A DNA stretch of 64,000 nt from Mycosarcoma maydis (GCF_000328475.2 NC_026482.1:248001-312000), one strand, 5' to 3'; counted from the stretch's first letter, positions 50,631 to 62,600 are shown. Notes: generated by a model from the sequence alone, not told the origin. Made by a program: numbers and translations.

Positions 50631-52535
50631 ATGCAGCTACGAAACGATCTCTCCACTTGGGCTGCCATTTTGGGGGCCCTTGTGCTTACAGCAGGAAGCC
50701 AAACGTCGGCTTCACCCATCCATGGCATTGTCGATCGCGAGTCGCGCAACAATGGTAAGCAGCCGTCATTCTATGGTGCGGCTTCACAGGGCAACTCGGC
50801 TGAGTACAGTGTCGAGGGGAAACATGGCGCTGTTTCATCAGAGGTGGATGTTTGCTCCAACATTGGTGCGCAGCTCCTGCAACAGGGAGGCTCTGCGGTG
50901 GATTCGATTATTGGCACCGCGCTCTGTGTTGGCTCGATCGCCTCGTACCACAGTGGACTGGGTGGGGGAGGTCATGCAGTTCTGCGCTCTCCCATCACAA
51001 ATGATGACCGCACCAATCGCAAGCGAAGCAACCCCAATGATGCTCGCAGCAAGACATCGACTTATGTCCATATAGACTTCCGCGAGGTGTTCCCTGCCGC
51101 TGCCACCGAGGATATGTACACCAACAATCCGGTCAAGAATGCATCGCTGTATGGAGGTTTGGCGGTGGGTGTGCCCGGCGAGCCAAAGGCCTGGTGGGAT
51201 CTTCATCAAAAGTATGGCAAACTCGAATGGTCAAAGGTGTTTGAGCCGGCTATCACGCTGAATCGACGAGGCTTCAAGGTCACCGCCGAGCTTGCCAAGG
51301 CATTGAACACAACTCAGTATCCCTTCCTTTGCAAGGATAAGCGCTGGAGCAGATTCTACTGTGTGAATGGCAAGGTGGCTCAGCTGGGCGATACCATCAA
51401 GAAAGAGCGATTTGCAAAGACGCTGGAATTGATTGCCAGCAAGGGTGTCGATCCGTACTACTACGGCGAGATCGCTGATGACATTGTCGACACCATTGCT
51501 AACAACAAGGTTCTCAAAGGCATCCTGACCAAGCACGACCTCGCCAACTATAAAGTCGAATACCGAAACCCTCGAAACGTTACGTTACGGGATGGCAAGT
51601 ATCGACTGTTTGGCACAGTGGCGCCTTCCTCTGGAAGCGTTGTTCTTTCGACATTGCAGACGGTTGATCAATTCCGTGTTGATGGAGAGGAGGATCTGAG
51701 CAACGTCAACGTCTCGACGCACCGACTCATCGAGGCCAACAAGTTCTCTTATGGCCAGCGCACCAACTATGGAGATCCTGGCTTTGTCAAGAACGTTTCT
51801 CGTCTAGAGGGCGAGTACCTAGAGCTGCCATTCAGCAAAGAGAACAAGAACCAAATTAGCGATACTCGAACCTTTAGCGCATCTCACTACATTCCGGACC
51901 ATAAGAATGCCGAAGTCAAGTCGGACCACGGCACGTCGGCCATCACGGTGGTGGATGCGGACGGGATGGCCATCTCGTTGACGACGACGATCAACACGTT
52001 CTGGGGAAGTCAGCTGATGACGGAGCACGGATTTCCTCTGAACAACGAACTGGACGATGCCTCGAGCCCTGGCCAGACGAATTTCTTCGGATACCTTGCG
52101 ACTCCAGCTAACTACATTGAGCCTGGCAAGCGACCTTTGTCGTCGATCTCGGCAGTGATTGCGGAAGAGGTTCGCACTGGTGAGCTCAAACTCAGCCTGA
52201 GTTCGGCTGGAGGCTCAAGGATCATCACTGCTGTCACACAAGTGGCGTACAATGTGCTCTTCAAAGGACAAGATGCGCAGGCAGCGTTGGCTGAGCCGAG
52301 GTGGCACGACCAGCTGAGCCCTAACCAGACTACGCTCGAGAGTGCGGCGGCAGCCATCCGAGGTTTTGTGGGCTTCAACAACCAGACAGCCGCCTTCCTG
52401 GCGAGTGTGGGTCACAATGTCAGCTGGACGCCTATTGGCAGCTCCACCGCGCAGGCGGTTGAGAGGTTCCCAGACGGCGTGCTGTTGGCGGCTACCGAGG
52501 TGCGACAGCTGGCTGCCAAAGGCGCCGCCTTTTGA
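50631..52535 (+). CDS. Gamma-glutamyltransferase (gamma-glutamyl transpeptidase)
   Basis: A 634-residue intronless gene. The first ATG is at 50631; the frame is open 49 codons upstream only from a GTG. MQLRNDLSTWAAILGALVLTAG is a signal peptide or signal anchor, so it acts outside the cell or in the vacuole on glutathione and gamma-glutamyl amino acids. Family features in order: GKHGAVSSEVDVCSNIGAQL, GGSAVDSIIGTALC, YHSGLGGGGHAV (the small-residue loop), VPGEPKAWWDLHQKYG, then the cleavage site where HGTSAITVVD gives the catalytic Thr at the new N-terminus of the small subunit. After it come SLTTTINTFWGSQ, GFPLNNELDDAS, and PLSSISAVI with the conserved Ser pair; SAGGSRIITAV closes the glycine-rich loop. 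Length is typical. Several N-x-S/T sites are present. Confidence 0.94.
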   Translation: MQLRNDLSTWAAILGALVLTAGSQTSASPIHGIVDRESRNNGKQPSFYGAASQGNSAEYSVEGKHGAVSSEVDVCSNIGAQLLQQGGSAVDSIIGTALCVGSIASYHSGLGGGGHAVLRSPITNDDRTNRKRSNPNDARSKTSTYVHIDFREVFPAAATEDMYTNNPVKNASLYGGLAVGVPGEPKAWWDLHQKYGKLEWSKVFEPAITLNRRGFKVTAELAKALNTTQYPFLCKDKRWSRFYCVNGKVAQLGDTIKKERFAKTLELIASKGVDPYYYGEIADDIVDTIANNKVLKGILTKHDLANYKVEYRNPRNVTLRDGKYRLFGTVAPSSGSVVLSTLQTVDQFRVDGEEDLSNVNVSTHRLIEANKFSYGQRTNYGDPGFVKNVSRLEGEYLELPFSKENKNQISDTRTFSASHYIPDHKNAEVKSDHGTSAITVVDADGMAISLTTTINTFWGSQLMTEHGFPLNNELDDASSPGQTNFFGYLATPANYIEPGKRPLSSISAVIAEEVRTGELKLSLSSAGGSRIITAVTQVAYNVLFKGQDAQAALAEPRWHDQLSPNQTTLESAAAAIRGFVGFNNQTAAFLASVGHNVSWTPIGSSTAQAVERFPDGVLLAATEVRQLAAKGAAF

Positions 52536-54781
52536 GGAAGAACTCAAGACTGGCATGGACCCTCACGAGCTCTCGCCATCGTTTACCATCGTTTCGTAAA
52601 CGCTGTCACGCAAACATGCTAGACACGCTCGTCCCTGATGCTAATTCTAGTGAAGGTCGTTTTCCAATTTTGGCAATTCAGCAGTGTGAGTGGCGAGGCC
52701 TGAGCAATCGCCAATCGTGAATGACTGACAGCTGTGACTGGATGCTACACTGAAAAGCCAACAACGTTGTGGGCAAGTAGACACTTACGACTTGTTAAGC
52801 ATGAATTTTGTTTTGTTTTGTCTTTATCCAAGTTGAATATTTGTTTGACTGATTTGTTTATTTGGTTTGGGAAAGGCAACCAAAGAAATGCACAATTACG
52901 TCGTGGGAGCCGACTACGACGTTTACCGCTTTGGTTCGGGGCCTTGCGGAATGTCGTCAAAGGGCAGATCTGTACGGCACACTCACGAGTAGGCCATTCG
53001 AACGTCGTGCTTATCTGGCTTCTGACGCCAGACGCGTCCGGGTTCTGCGGGATGCACGTTTGTCCCTGCGCATGATTGAATGGAGGCTGGACAACATATC
53101 GCTTCCTATGCTACAGCACAGTGACGACGATGATCTGCGTGTCCAGCGTTGGCCAATCAAGCAAGACAAGACGCAAGCAAGCAATTCGGGATTCTTTCAC
53201 TCGTGGTTGGTCAAGTTAAGTTAGGTTCGAGTCGTGCGTATCTGAAGCGCGCGTGCATTTATTCAACATATTCATCACGAATTCACAATTCACAACTTAC
53301 GATTCACGATTATAAAAATATAAAAAAATCACGATTCACGGTTCACGGTTCTGATCAGTCCAAGTCGTCAGTCTGAGTGACGACGAGCAAATTATTATTT
53401 TATTTTCAATCGTGAATACCACGTTAATCGTGAATTGCAAAAATAGAGCTCTGAGGGCTCTGCTTCGAGGACAAATCGTGAATGACGGAATCACCAATCA
53501 AGCGTAAGTCTTAAGTCATAAATATGTCCGTAGTTCTATTTGTGATTGAAGAATTCAAACCGGAAATACGAAAGCGTAAAGCGTTGCGAATCAAGAATTT
53601 TCCAAGAAAATCTCACTGCGGTCCGGTGCGACGGCAGCACAGTCACCGAACTAACTTGAGTTAAGCCACGAGCTGTCCGCTCATGTCACACAAGTGAGCG
53701 GATCAGCTTTCTTGTACGCCCCGCTGCTGTTGCTGTTGCTGCTGCCGCTGCCGCTGGCTATGACGACGATGACGATGCTGTTGATGCTGCTCTCTCCTCC
53801 CTCTTTCACCCAACGCACCCTCTCGTCATCTCTCTCTCTGCCTCTCTCTCTCTCTTTCTTGTTTCCAAGCACAGCCGCCTGCTCATCTTGCACCGAGCTC
53901 GCTGACGTTGTTCTCTATTTTGTCCAACCTCGCCCAATTATCGTCACTGCCTTCCTCATCCACTGTCTTGGATCCTCGCTTCTTCACCCTCCAGCGTTCC
54001 TTGGTGCGACTTTAGATCGGCTCTGCATCAGTGCACGCACGCGTGCATCCTTGACGTAGACAAAGACGTCGGCGCGTTCGCCTCGCACCTTACCTGATCT
54101 CATCGCTTTCCCACGCCTCCCATTCTTGACCTCACTCTGCTTCAACTCGTCTTTGCTGACTCCCTCTCGCTCGTTGCCGTCACCGACCACGCGAACACAA
54201 AGTCAACACCCTCATCAGCTAACTTGAGTGTTTGCATCTGCTCTGCCCTCACGTCCAGCGTCGACGACTTTGTACAAGAATCCCTCGTCTATATCTCTGC
54301 TTCTCCCGACACATTGCTTCTACTTGCCTCCTTGTAACCCTCTATCATCTCTACCCTCGTTCGCCGCGCTCGCTTCCTGTCATTCTTTGGGCCGTCCTAC
54401 CCCCTTACACCTTCCTTTACCACCACACTCATCTCTCGTCCAACGTCGACGACCACCTCCTCAAGCATCTGCTCGCCATTCCCGCCTTGGCGATACACAT
54501 CAACTACACCTATCCTCGAACGTTTCTTCCTTAGCACAAGCACGTCTCCGCTTCTAGTCGGCTTACACCTCTATCTGATAACTTTTCAGTACTAGACTTC
54601 TCGTATTCGCGCTCCATAATCAACGTTGATCCGACCACCTGTGTTTCAGCAACGCTGTCCGGCATCCCCAGATCCTCTCTACCTGCATTTCGCCAGCTTG
54701 GGTTGCACCCAGCTTCCGACGCCAACCATCGACTGATCACCTCGGATTACTGTTTCGAGCACTTCCGATTGCCACCGCAAC
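52536..54781. other. Long intergenic region and leader of the kinase gene
   Basis: 2.2 kb between two + strand genes. The left half has an A/T-rich zone at about 53270-53560 with many heptads. The right half, from about 53690, is strongly CT-rich and is probably the promoter and leader of the kinase. A 121-codon frame at 53694-54059 is Leu/Ser/Pro-rich from these CT runs, and I do not accept it. Confidence 0.5.
53273..53352. repeat. Degenerate heptad cluster in A/T-rich DNA
   Basis: Units ATTCACA, ATTCACA, GATTCACG, then after an A/T-rich spacer AATCACG, ATTCACG, GTTCACG, GTTCACG. More copies follow at about 53410, 53435 and 53472. Confidence 0.75.
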
Positions 54782-54877
54782 ATGCCCGTTTTAGAGCAAT
54801 TCAAGAACTTTATCAGACACGGGAAGGCGACACGGGAAGTGCCAGAAGGCGTAAGTTGTTCCACACACACAGACTCG

Positions 54878-54935
<58 letters not shown>

Positions 54936-57900
54936 CTCCTGTTCCCGTCAAATGCGTATCCCAGCCCGGAAATTAGCAGCATCGACGTCGCCACTTCTCC
55001 CACCAAAAGCGTTGCGGCGCTGCAGACGCGCTTGTGGCGCTGTCTCGGTTCCCACCATGCCCCGCAAACGCTCTTCTCCCGCGTATTGTCATAGCCATGC
55101 CTCAGCAGGGCAAACACACTCCACCGATGCTCTTCAGTCGATACAACCTTTGCGCTCAACATCCAATGACGTCGCTTGCTGCCAACTTTTCCGCTCTTGC
55201 TTGATTTTCCATACTTTGCATGCATTTTGCTTACTCTTCTCATTGTCATTGGCTTTTATCACCATCATCAGATCGACCCTTCCGCGGGCCCGTCGATCCA
55301 AGTTCATCCAGCCGAATCTTCCTCCTCCAGAAACCAGTCCATGGCAGCGTCTGCTCCCACCGGTTTCGTTCCTCAAGACAAAGCCTTGCCAGGACCAGCA
55401 TCCACTTCGCAAACTCACGCTGCCGCTGCCCCTACTGAAGCATTCTCGACAGCAACCTCGACAACAACATCAAAGCACCAGACTCTGTCAAATCAAGACC
55501 AGCAGGCTCGTGACATGAGACAACCCATTAACGGCAACCATCTCGCCGTCCCTACTGCAGGCTCCTCCAAGGGCGTTGCCGCCAACGAGCAATACCAGCG
55601 CGAGGCCGAGCGCATCGTAGCTGAAGAGCGCGAGGCTTCCGAAAAGATGCCCTACTACGAAGGCCTCAGCGAACGATTCCAGCTTGTTAAAAAAATGGGA
55701 GATGGTGCCTTTTCCAACGTATACAAGGCGAGAGATCGTCAAACCGGCCAAAAGGTCGCCATCAAGGTCGTTCGCAAGTACGAACTGAACAGCAACCAGG
55801 TGAGTCTCCAACGTGACCTGGCGTTTCGACTCTCGCTTCTCGTTTTGCTTCTCTTTGGTTTCTAGATCTGGTTTCGTGTTTCGTGTTTCGTGTTTCGGTT
55901 TCTTGGTTTCGCGTCGTCGTTCTCTTGCGGACTGTTCTGTTTCGCAATCGTCATCCCTCGCTGCAGACGACCTGCTGATGTGGAAACCTCTGGCCAAGGT
56001 CTTTCATCTCGGTAGTGTGTCTCACATTACCCGTTGGCGCTATATTTTCGACTCGTCAGCATCTGCCATCATGATACTGTCATGCTGCTAGGTGTCTTTC
56101 AACGTGGGAGGTACGCCGACGATGAACATTACCGACGCATCCCTTGCCGTCCTAGACACTTTGAGTGCTCAGCTATGTTTTGACCATACCTCAGAAAGGC
56201 GTTGTGTTTGTCATGTTCGCGGCCTGATTGCACCACCAGCACTCTTCTCATCCTTCTCGTTGGCCCAACATCCAATTCGAGCTCAAGGTCGATGCCAATC
56301 AAGAGGCGGCAAACACTAACCAATTTTGTCTTTCCTCATCTACACAAACTACCCCTCCCTCGAATGATGCGCTCGGCTGTCATTCCGCTCTCCAACGTCA
56401 CATCATTCTGTTTTTAACAGGATCGACTTGATCCCAACTTCAGAAAGAAGAACCGCGTCACAGAGGTCCGTTTCATTGTCCATGCCTTCTCTCCTGTCTC
56501 CCTACCCGTCCTTGTCTCCCTTGCATCACCCTGCCACTCCATCTCGCCCAATCTTCCACTGCTCCCTCCCTCCGCTTCCTTCTTCCGCCACAAACACCAC
56601 CCCTAATCCTCCCAGCATCTTGTCCGCATCTCGCAGTCAGGATACACCTTTTCCTTGTGGTGTCCGAGGCGTACAGCACTTTCACCGCTTTGCGGCCGCA
56701 CTCATGGCCAGAGAGCGGCGTTTCTAACCCTCGGAGTGCCCCCCCCCCCCCTACCCTCCAGCTCCGTCCCCCATTGCACCTCTCCACTCTATGCTGATGC
56801 CGCAGGTTGAATGTGAAAGAATGGCCAACTGACCTTTGATTGCTTCTGTCCTCCTTTTGAAATCGAACAGCGCGCCAACATTCTCAAGGAAGTACAGATC
56901 ATGCGAAATCTCAAGCACGAAGGTATCGTCGACCTACTCTCATTTTCGGAATCGCGCGACTTCTACTTTTTGGTGCTTGAGCTCATGGAGGGTGGCGAGC
57001 TGTTCCACCAGATTGTCAAGCTCACCTACTTCAGTGAAGCTCTGGCACGACACGTCATCTTGCAAGTGGCCCATGCTATCCGATACTTGCATGAGGAGCG
57101 CGGTGTTGTACATCGAGACATTAAGCCAGAGAATCTGCTGTTTGAGTCGATCAAGATAATCCCGTCCAAGCAGCCAGTTCAACGCCCCTACGACGAGGAG
57201 AAAGAAGACGAGGGCGAGTTCATGCCCGGCATTGGCGGTGGTGGGATCGGTCGCGTCAAGATCGCCGACTTTGGTCTGAGCAAGGTGGTATGGGAGGAGA
57301 GTACCATGACACCGTGCGGTACCGTCGGATACACAGCTCCCGAGATTGTCAAGGACGAGCGATACTCGAAATCGGTCGACATGTGGGCGCTCGGCTGCGT
57401 TCTATACACATTGCTGTGTGGCTTTCCGCCCTTTTACGACGAGTCGATCTCGGTGCTGACCGAAAAAGTGGCCAAGGGTTACTACACGTTCTTGAGTCCA
57501 TGGTGGGATGACATCAGCGCATCTGCCAAGGACTTGATCACCCACTTGCTCTGTGTCGATCCACGACAGCGATATACGATTGACGAGTTCTTGCAACACC
57601 CATGGTGCAACGTCAAGGACCCCATCCCGGATCTCAATTCTGCCGACATTGCGCTGGCCAAGGCTTCCGAAATGCCGCTCGACTCGCCGTTGTTGGCTGC
57701 GATGAAGACAGGCAATGCAGCTCGCAACGCCATGATGTCACCTGGTATCAACCGACTCAAGGAGGCCTTTGACGTGACGTATGCGGTGCACCGTATGGAA
57801 GAAGAAGGCGCACGCAAGCGTGCTGGCAACAACAACCCGCTTGGCGAGCTGAACGAAGAGGACGAGAGCGACGAGGCGGACGAGGCCCGACGAAAGTATG

Positions 57901-58283
57901 GTGACGCAGCGGGTCAGGCTGTGGAGAACCAGCGTGGTGCGCGCATTCAAGACAATGCGGCGGCTACGACACGCACGCAGCCATCGACGCAGCAACGACA
58001 TCACCAACAGCAGCAGACGCAGCAGTATCAAGGCCGCGGCGGTGCGGATCGACGTCTCGCCGAGGCAGCGCTGTACGACGGACGTGCAGGGCCTCGCGAC
58101 CGAGGCCAGAATTCGAATCGCAAGCGCGGGTTCGAGCTCAACATGGGCAATGCTACGCTGCTTGGTCGCAGGAACAAGGCGGGTGGTGCAGGCACTCCAC
58201 GCCTCGACCACCTGGGCAACCCTATCGTAGATGGTGCCCACGCAGCAGGTGTGGTCCCTGGCAGTCCCATGCGGGTCGATTGA
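54782..58283 (+). CDS. SRK1/RCK2-type protein kinase (CaMK group, MAPK-activated)
   Basis: Four exons, 54782-54850, 55272-55799, 56421-56465 and 56871-58283, all phase 0, give 684 residues. Fission-yeast Srk1 and yeast Rck2 act below the stress MAPK and regulate translation and mitosis. Exon 1 is MPVLEQFKNFIRHGKATREV. The kinase shows GDGAFSNVYKA (165-175), VAIKVVRK, RANILKEVQIMRNLKHEGIV, HRDIKPENLLF, the family-specific insert ending GEFMPGIGGGGIGRVKIADF, DFGLSK, TPCGTVGYTAPE and GCVLYTLLCGFPPFYDES. The tail (about 500-684) is Gln/Asn/Gly-rich. Introns are long for a smut gene: 421, 621 and 405 bp; the first holds a CT tract and the third a C run. Exon 3 (15 codons) has an unusual GTCCGT donor. 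Exon 1 and its acceptor are the least certain parts. Confidence 0.88.
54881..54931. repeat. CT microsatellite in kinase intron 1
   Basis: A pure (TC)n run of about 50 bases near the 5' end of the 421-bp first intron. Confidence 0.9.
56739..56751. repeat. C homopolymer in kinase intron 3
   Basis: Thirteen C in a row, 120 bp before the acceptor of the third intron. Prone to length errors in sequencing. Confidence 0.9.
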
Positions 58284-58524
58284 GCCGCACCGCACCGTTT
58301 TTTTTTTCAGACTCTTCGGTTGATGCCTCGATTCCTTTGTTTCCATCCTTTTGTTCACGGCTCAGCATCGATTTTGTACGCTTTGCCATGTTGGCTGCTT
58401 TTAACAACTACACGAGCTCTTTTTTTTGATCTGTTTGCTGGATTTCAAGCAGAGGGTTGCTCAGTAATTCGTCATTCGTGAATGTTGTGGATGAGCGATT
58501 CACGATGGAAAGTAGACGTTTGAT

Positions 58525-59149
58525 TCAGTCGGATGAACTGCACCCACGACAGCCGCAATGTACGCATTCGACCACGGTCCCCGGTCGGAGTTGTGCGCTT
58601 GGTACGCGACAGATGCACGTTGATCCTTGGTAGTTCATGTCCTGAATGGGGCACAGAGATGGCGAGGGGTGAAATAGATGAATGTCAGTAAGGAGGGAGG
58701 TTGGAGATGAGAGGCGAAACAACATACTCTTGACTGGATGCAGCGGACGCAACACAACTTTTCGTAGCCTGTCCGTTTCCATTTTGCTATCAAGCTGTCG
58801 AGTGGGATGGCAAGCAAACATGATTGTCAGCACTGTATCTTTGGATTCGGGATGGTTTGTGTTCACGACTGGTTGGCAATGCTCACTTTGCATCGGCATA
58901 CTGGTACTTTAACAACCAGTCGTACAACTCTCTGGAGATTGCCTCGCGTTTGTAGTAGAGGTCGTAGATGTAGCGAGATCGCGTGTGGTTGATTTGGATG
59001 ATGGGCCACAGTGTCTCGACTTTCCGCTTGGCTTGTGTGTCTTGTGTTTCGGCATGGCGCATCTTGCGGTCGTATTCGTCGAGCATGTCTTGGATCTCGT
59101 CAAAGCCTTCCGGTGGCGGTGTGGATCGCGACGTCCGTAAGCGCGGCAT
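58525..59149 (-). CDS. BUD31: BUD31/G10 pre-mRNA splicing factor
   Basis: Three exons, 59149-58887, 58794-58728 and 58641-58525 (introns 92 and 85 bp), give 148 residues. Bud31 belongs to the spliceosome around the NTC/SF3b stage. Exon 1 starts [19 protein letters not shown], then [20 protein letters not shown] and [22 protein letters not shown]. Exon 2 is [22 protein letters not shown]. Exon 3 has [15 protein letters not shown] and [13 protein letters not shown]. The nine cysteines match the family's zinc-cluster fold. Both splice sites fall within unbroken family homology. Length fits the family (human 144). It converges with the kinase gene (241 bp between stops) and is divergent from HRQ1. 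Confidence 0.96.
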
Positions 59150-59605
59150 TATGCGCGACGTATGTGACTGCGACGTATGTGACGTTCTGTGCGTGATTCG
59201 CTGTTTCGGTCACCAGTGCCTAGTTCCAGTTGCACGTACGCAGATTCGCCAATGTGCGCATGCTTCGAGTCGTGAGTGGTTGGTTGCCAACGCTATCGAC
59301 CAACCTGACCGTGAACGACATGTCGAAAACCCTCTTAATCACCAATCACGAATTCGGCGACAATCGTGAATCACCAATCACGAATCGTGAATATTCGTCA
59401 GACGAAATTGCAAAAGAAATTATCGTGGGATCTCAGTGGAGGCATAACTTATATATAAATTATCACCAACACAATTCGCAGCATTCAGATTCACGATTCA
59501 CAGATTCGGTGCTCCTTTGTTCGACTCAGCCCGGTCCCCACAATTCTCAATCCTGTCCGTCTGGTGAAGCACCACGGCCAGCGACCGCCATGGCCACATA
59601 GCACC
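59150..59605. other. Shared promoter of BUD31 and HRQ1
   Basis: 456 bases between divergent starts. It is packed with heptads: 59337-59396 and a further pair near 59488-59506. Two conserved genes thus share a heptad-rich promoter. Confidence 0.55.
59337..59396. repeat. Heptad cluster in the BUD31-HRQ1 promoter
   Basis: AATCACC, AATCACG, then AATCGTG, AATCACC, AATCACG, AATCGTG: heptads in both orientations, mostly in one 7-bp register. Confidence 0.85.
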
Positions 59606-62600
59606 ATGCCAAAATTGATCCGAAAGCGTCAGCGTATCCTGCACAAGCGCACTCAGTCTCGACAGAATGGTGCCAACGCACCCGCGTCCAGTCGACGTAG
59701 CGTTGAATCAAGTACAACGCCCATCGATGAGCTGGATCTGCGCGAGCCTTCGGTCGAGGAACAAGTCGATGACAAGCTAGAGGATGTGAAAGGCTCTCTC
59801 ACCCTGGCTAACGTGTCCGAAACTCCGGATCCGGGAGCACCAGCAGCGAAGGCCAACACAGGCACAGCGCCTATCGATCCGACCGAACTCCCCTCAGAGA
59901 CCAGGAGGAAGGCTGCCAGCCGCAACGTTGTCAATGCAGTCGAACACGCACGTCTACGCAGCCTGAACCAGTCATCTTCACGTAGACAGGCTGCTACAAC
60001 TATAGAGCTTGTGCAAGACAATGTGCGCCAAGTCAAGAGCGAGCACGAACAAGTCCAGCATGATCCGGTGCTCGACTCACCCACACTTGCTTGTCTCTCG
60101 CTTACTGCTCCTGCCGTCAAGCAAGTGCCAGACATCATCGAGATCGTGTCGGAAGACGACGATGACCACGATGATGATGACTTTGAGATCGTTTCACCGC
60201 CGCCTAAACCATCATCAATATCGGCACATGAGTATCGCAGCACAGCCTCAGTTTCGGCTGTGGCGAGAGTGCCTCCACGCTCTTCGCCTTTCAGAGCAGC
60301 CACCGAAATGCCTGCATTGCCTGTGACGCCCCCGCCCGTGCAAAAGCGCAGAACGAGAGCCCGCAACCCTGGTTCGGTCGCTGTAGCTAGTGATGCAACT
60401 TCTTCTGCAGCATCCACCCGCGACGCTCTGGTCGGCAGGCAGCCCTCGGTAGCCTTGCCAGAAGCAGCATCCAGATCCGCTTGCGCAGCGCCGATGCTTG
60501 AGAAGCCCATTCTCGAACGAAACGATCCATGGCCAGACCATTTCTTGCAGCTCGAACAAACATTTCGTGCTATAAACACAGTGTATTCCTTCTGCTCGGC
60601 ACGCAAACACATGGCTACCACCTACGACACGATAAAAAGCAGTGTCGAAGGCCTCACAAAGCGGTCGCTGCAGATCTTCGATATTGCCCAGATCAAGAGT
60701 CTGTGCGGCGAACTGATTCACTTTGCCTACATCGAGCACGACATGCTTCATGTGCACATGGACAGCAGAGCCAATGCTGAAGATCCCGCCAGCAACACGA
60801 TCAAGCGACGTCAAAAATCGAGCACTCAATATAGAGACGAGCTGTACGAGAAGGCTGCCGAGGCCATCATGTCCGGCGATCCTTATGTCGCCGATCAACC
60901 CAACTCGACGGTGGTCGTAGCTGCAGCTGCCACAAACAACCTACCCGTCGATTCTGCTGGATTCGCCACCAGCGGCGGTGGATTCCAAGATATAGCCGAT
61001 GCGGATGTTCAAGGTGGCACCCGCCACCCACTGCTACCTCCCACCGAGCTCCAAGTGCAACAGCTTCATACCAAGGGAAAGCAGCGCGCAAGAGACGAAT
61101 ACGTGCTGCTCTTTGAATTCAACGATGGCACTTTGAAAGGCCCCAAGGCTACAGCTCGTGGCCGTCCTGGCATGCGTCGAGGTCCGAATCGAACGCCAAC
61201 GGATCCGAACGCTAAACCCAGATCCAATCCAAAGCTTTACTCGCTGCCTTCAACAGCGGCCATGATGAAGCTCATCAACAAGCGCAACTTCAAGTTCGAG
61301 CAAGCGGTCTTGGAGCTGCTCGCGGCTTGCAAGGCCAAGGACCAAGATCCAGTGCAGCTGCTCATCGATGCAGCTCACGACCATGTGCCGCTCAATCCCG
61401 AGACGGCTACGAGAACAGAGACTGACACGCCGCAAAAGAAGCGCATCCGTCTTGAGTTCCTCATGAAGAATCCTGAGCATCGTCCCAGCATCGCTTCTGT
61501 GATCCAAGAGATCAAGATTGCTCCGTGGTGGAAGGATCAAATAGTGCCCGGTGGTCACAAGGTGTTTGAACCACGTCCGGCCAAGATTGGACAACTCAAC
61601 TACCTGCTCTCGCAAGCGGTTGTCAATGCTCTCTATGCCACACACGGCATCGAGGAGTTCTACTCGCATCAAGCAGAGGCGCTCAATGCGCTCCACGAGA
61701 AAAAGAATGTTATCGTTTCAACGTCGACATCTTCGGGCAAATCGCTCATCTACCAGCTACCTGTGCTGGGTGCCATCGAGCAGGACGGCGAGGCTACTGC
61801 CATGTTTATCTTTCCCACAAAAGCATTGGCACAAGATCAGCGACGTTCGCTCCAAGATCTGATTGCCAACTGCGAACGTGTCGAGGGAGCCATTGTTGCT
61901 ACGTACGATGGTGACACGGACAAGGAGCTGCGCAAAGACATTCGCGAGCGAGCTAGTGTCATCTTCACCAATCCAGACATGCTTCATCAGTCGATACTGC
62001 CAAGCGAGGATCTTTGGCGACGTTTCCTGCGCAACCTGCGCTACGTCGTTGTCGACGAGCTTCACATCTACAACGGTCTGTTTGGAGCGCACGTCAGTTT
62101 CATCATGCGTCGACTGCGTCGCATCTGCAGTGCGCTGGGCAACCGCACTGTCCAGTTTGTAAGCTGTAGTGCCACGGTCGCCAATCCGAAACAGCACATG
62201 CAGACGCTGTTTGGCGTCGAGCATGTCCACGTCGTCACGCAAGATGGGTCGCCAGCGGGCCGAAAGGAGTGGTTGGTTTGGAATCCGCCGTACATTGATG
62301 AATCAGATCCTGCTCAAGGCCGCGTTAGCTCGTATGCTGAGGTGAGCAAGGTCTTTCGCCATCTCATCCAGCGCGGTGTTCGAACGATTATTTTCACCAA
62401 AGTGCGAAGGACGTGCGAGATCGTGATGCGTCAAATTCGCAACGATCTTTTGCTTGAAGATCGCCCGGACGTAGCCAACAAGGTCATGTCGTACCGTTCG
62501 GGATATTCTGCACAAGACAGGCGCAAGATTGAACAAGACATGTTCAAAGGTCAACTTCTTGGCATCGTGGCAACCTCGGCGCTTGAGCTGGGAATCGATA

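Noticed and set aside
53694..54059. Leu/Ser-rich 121-codon frame resembling a membrane protein
   Set aside because: The hydrophobicity comes from CTG/CTC/TCT runs in CT-rich leader DNA of the kinase gene, and no ATG begins it.
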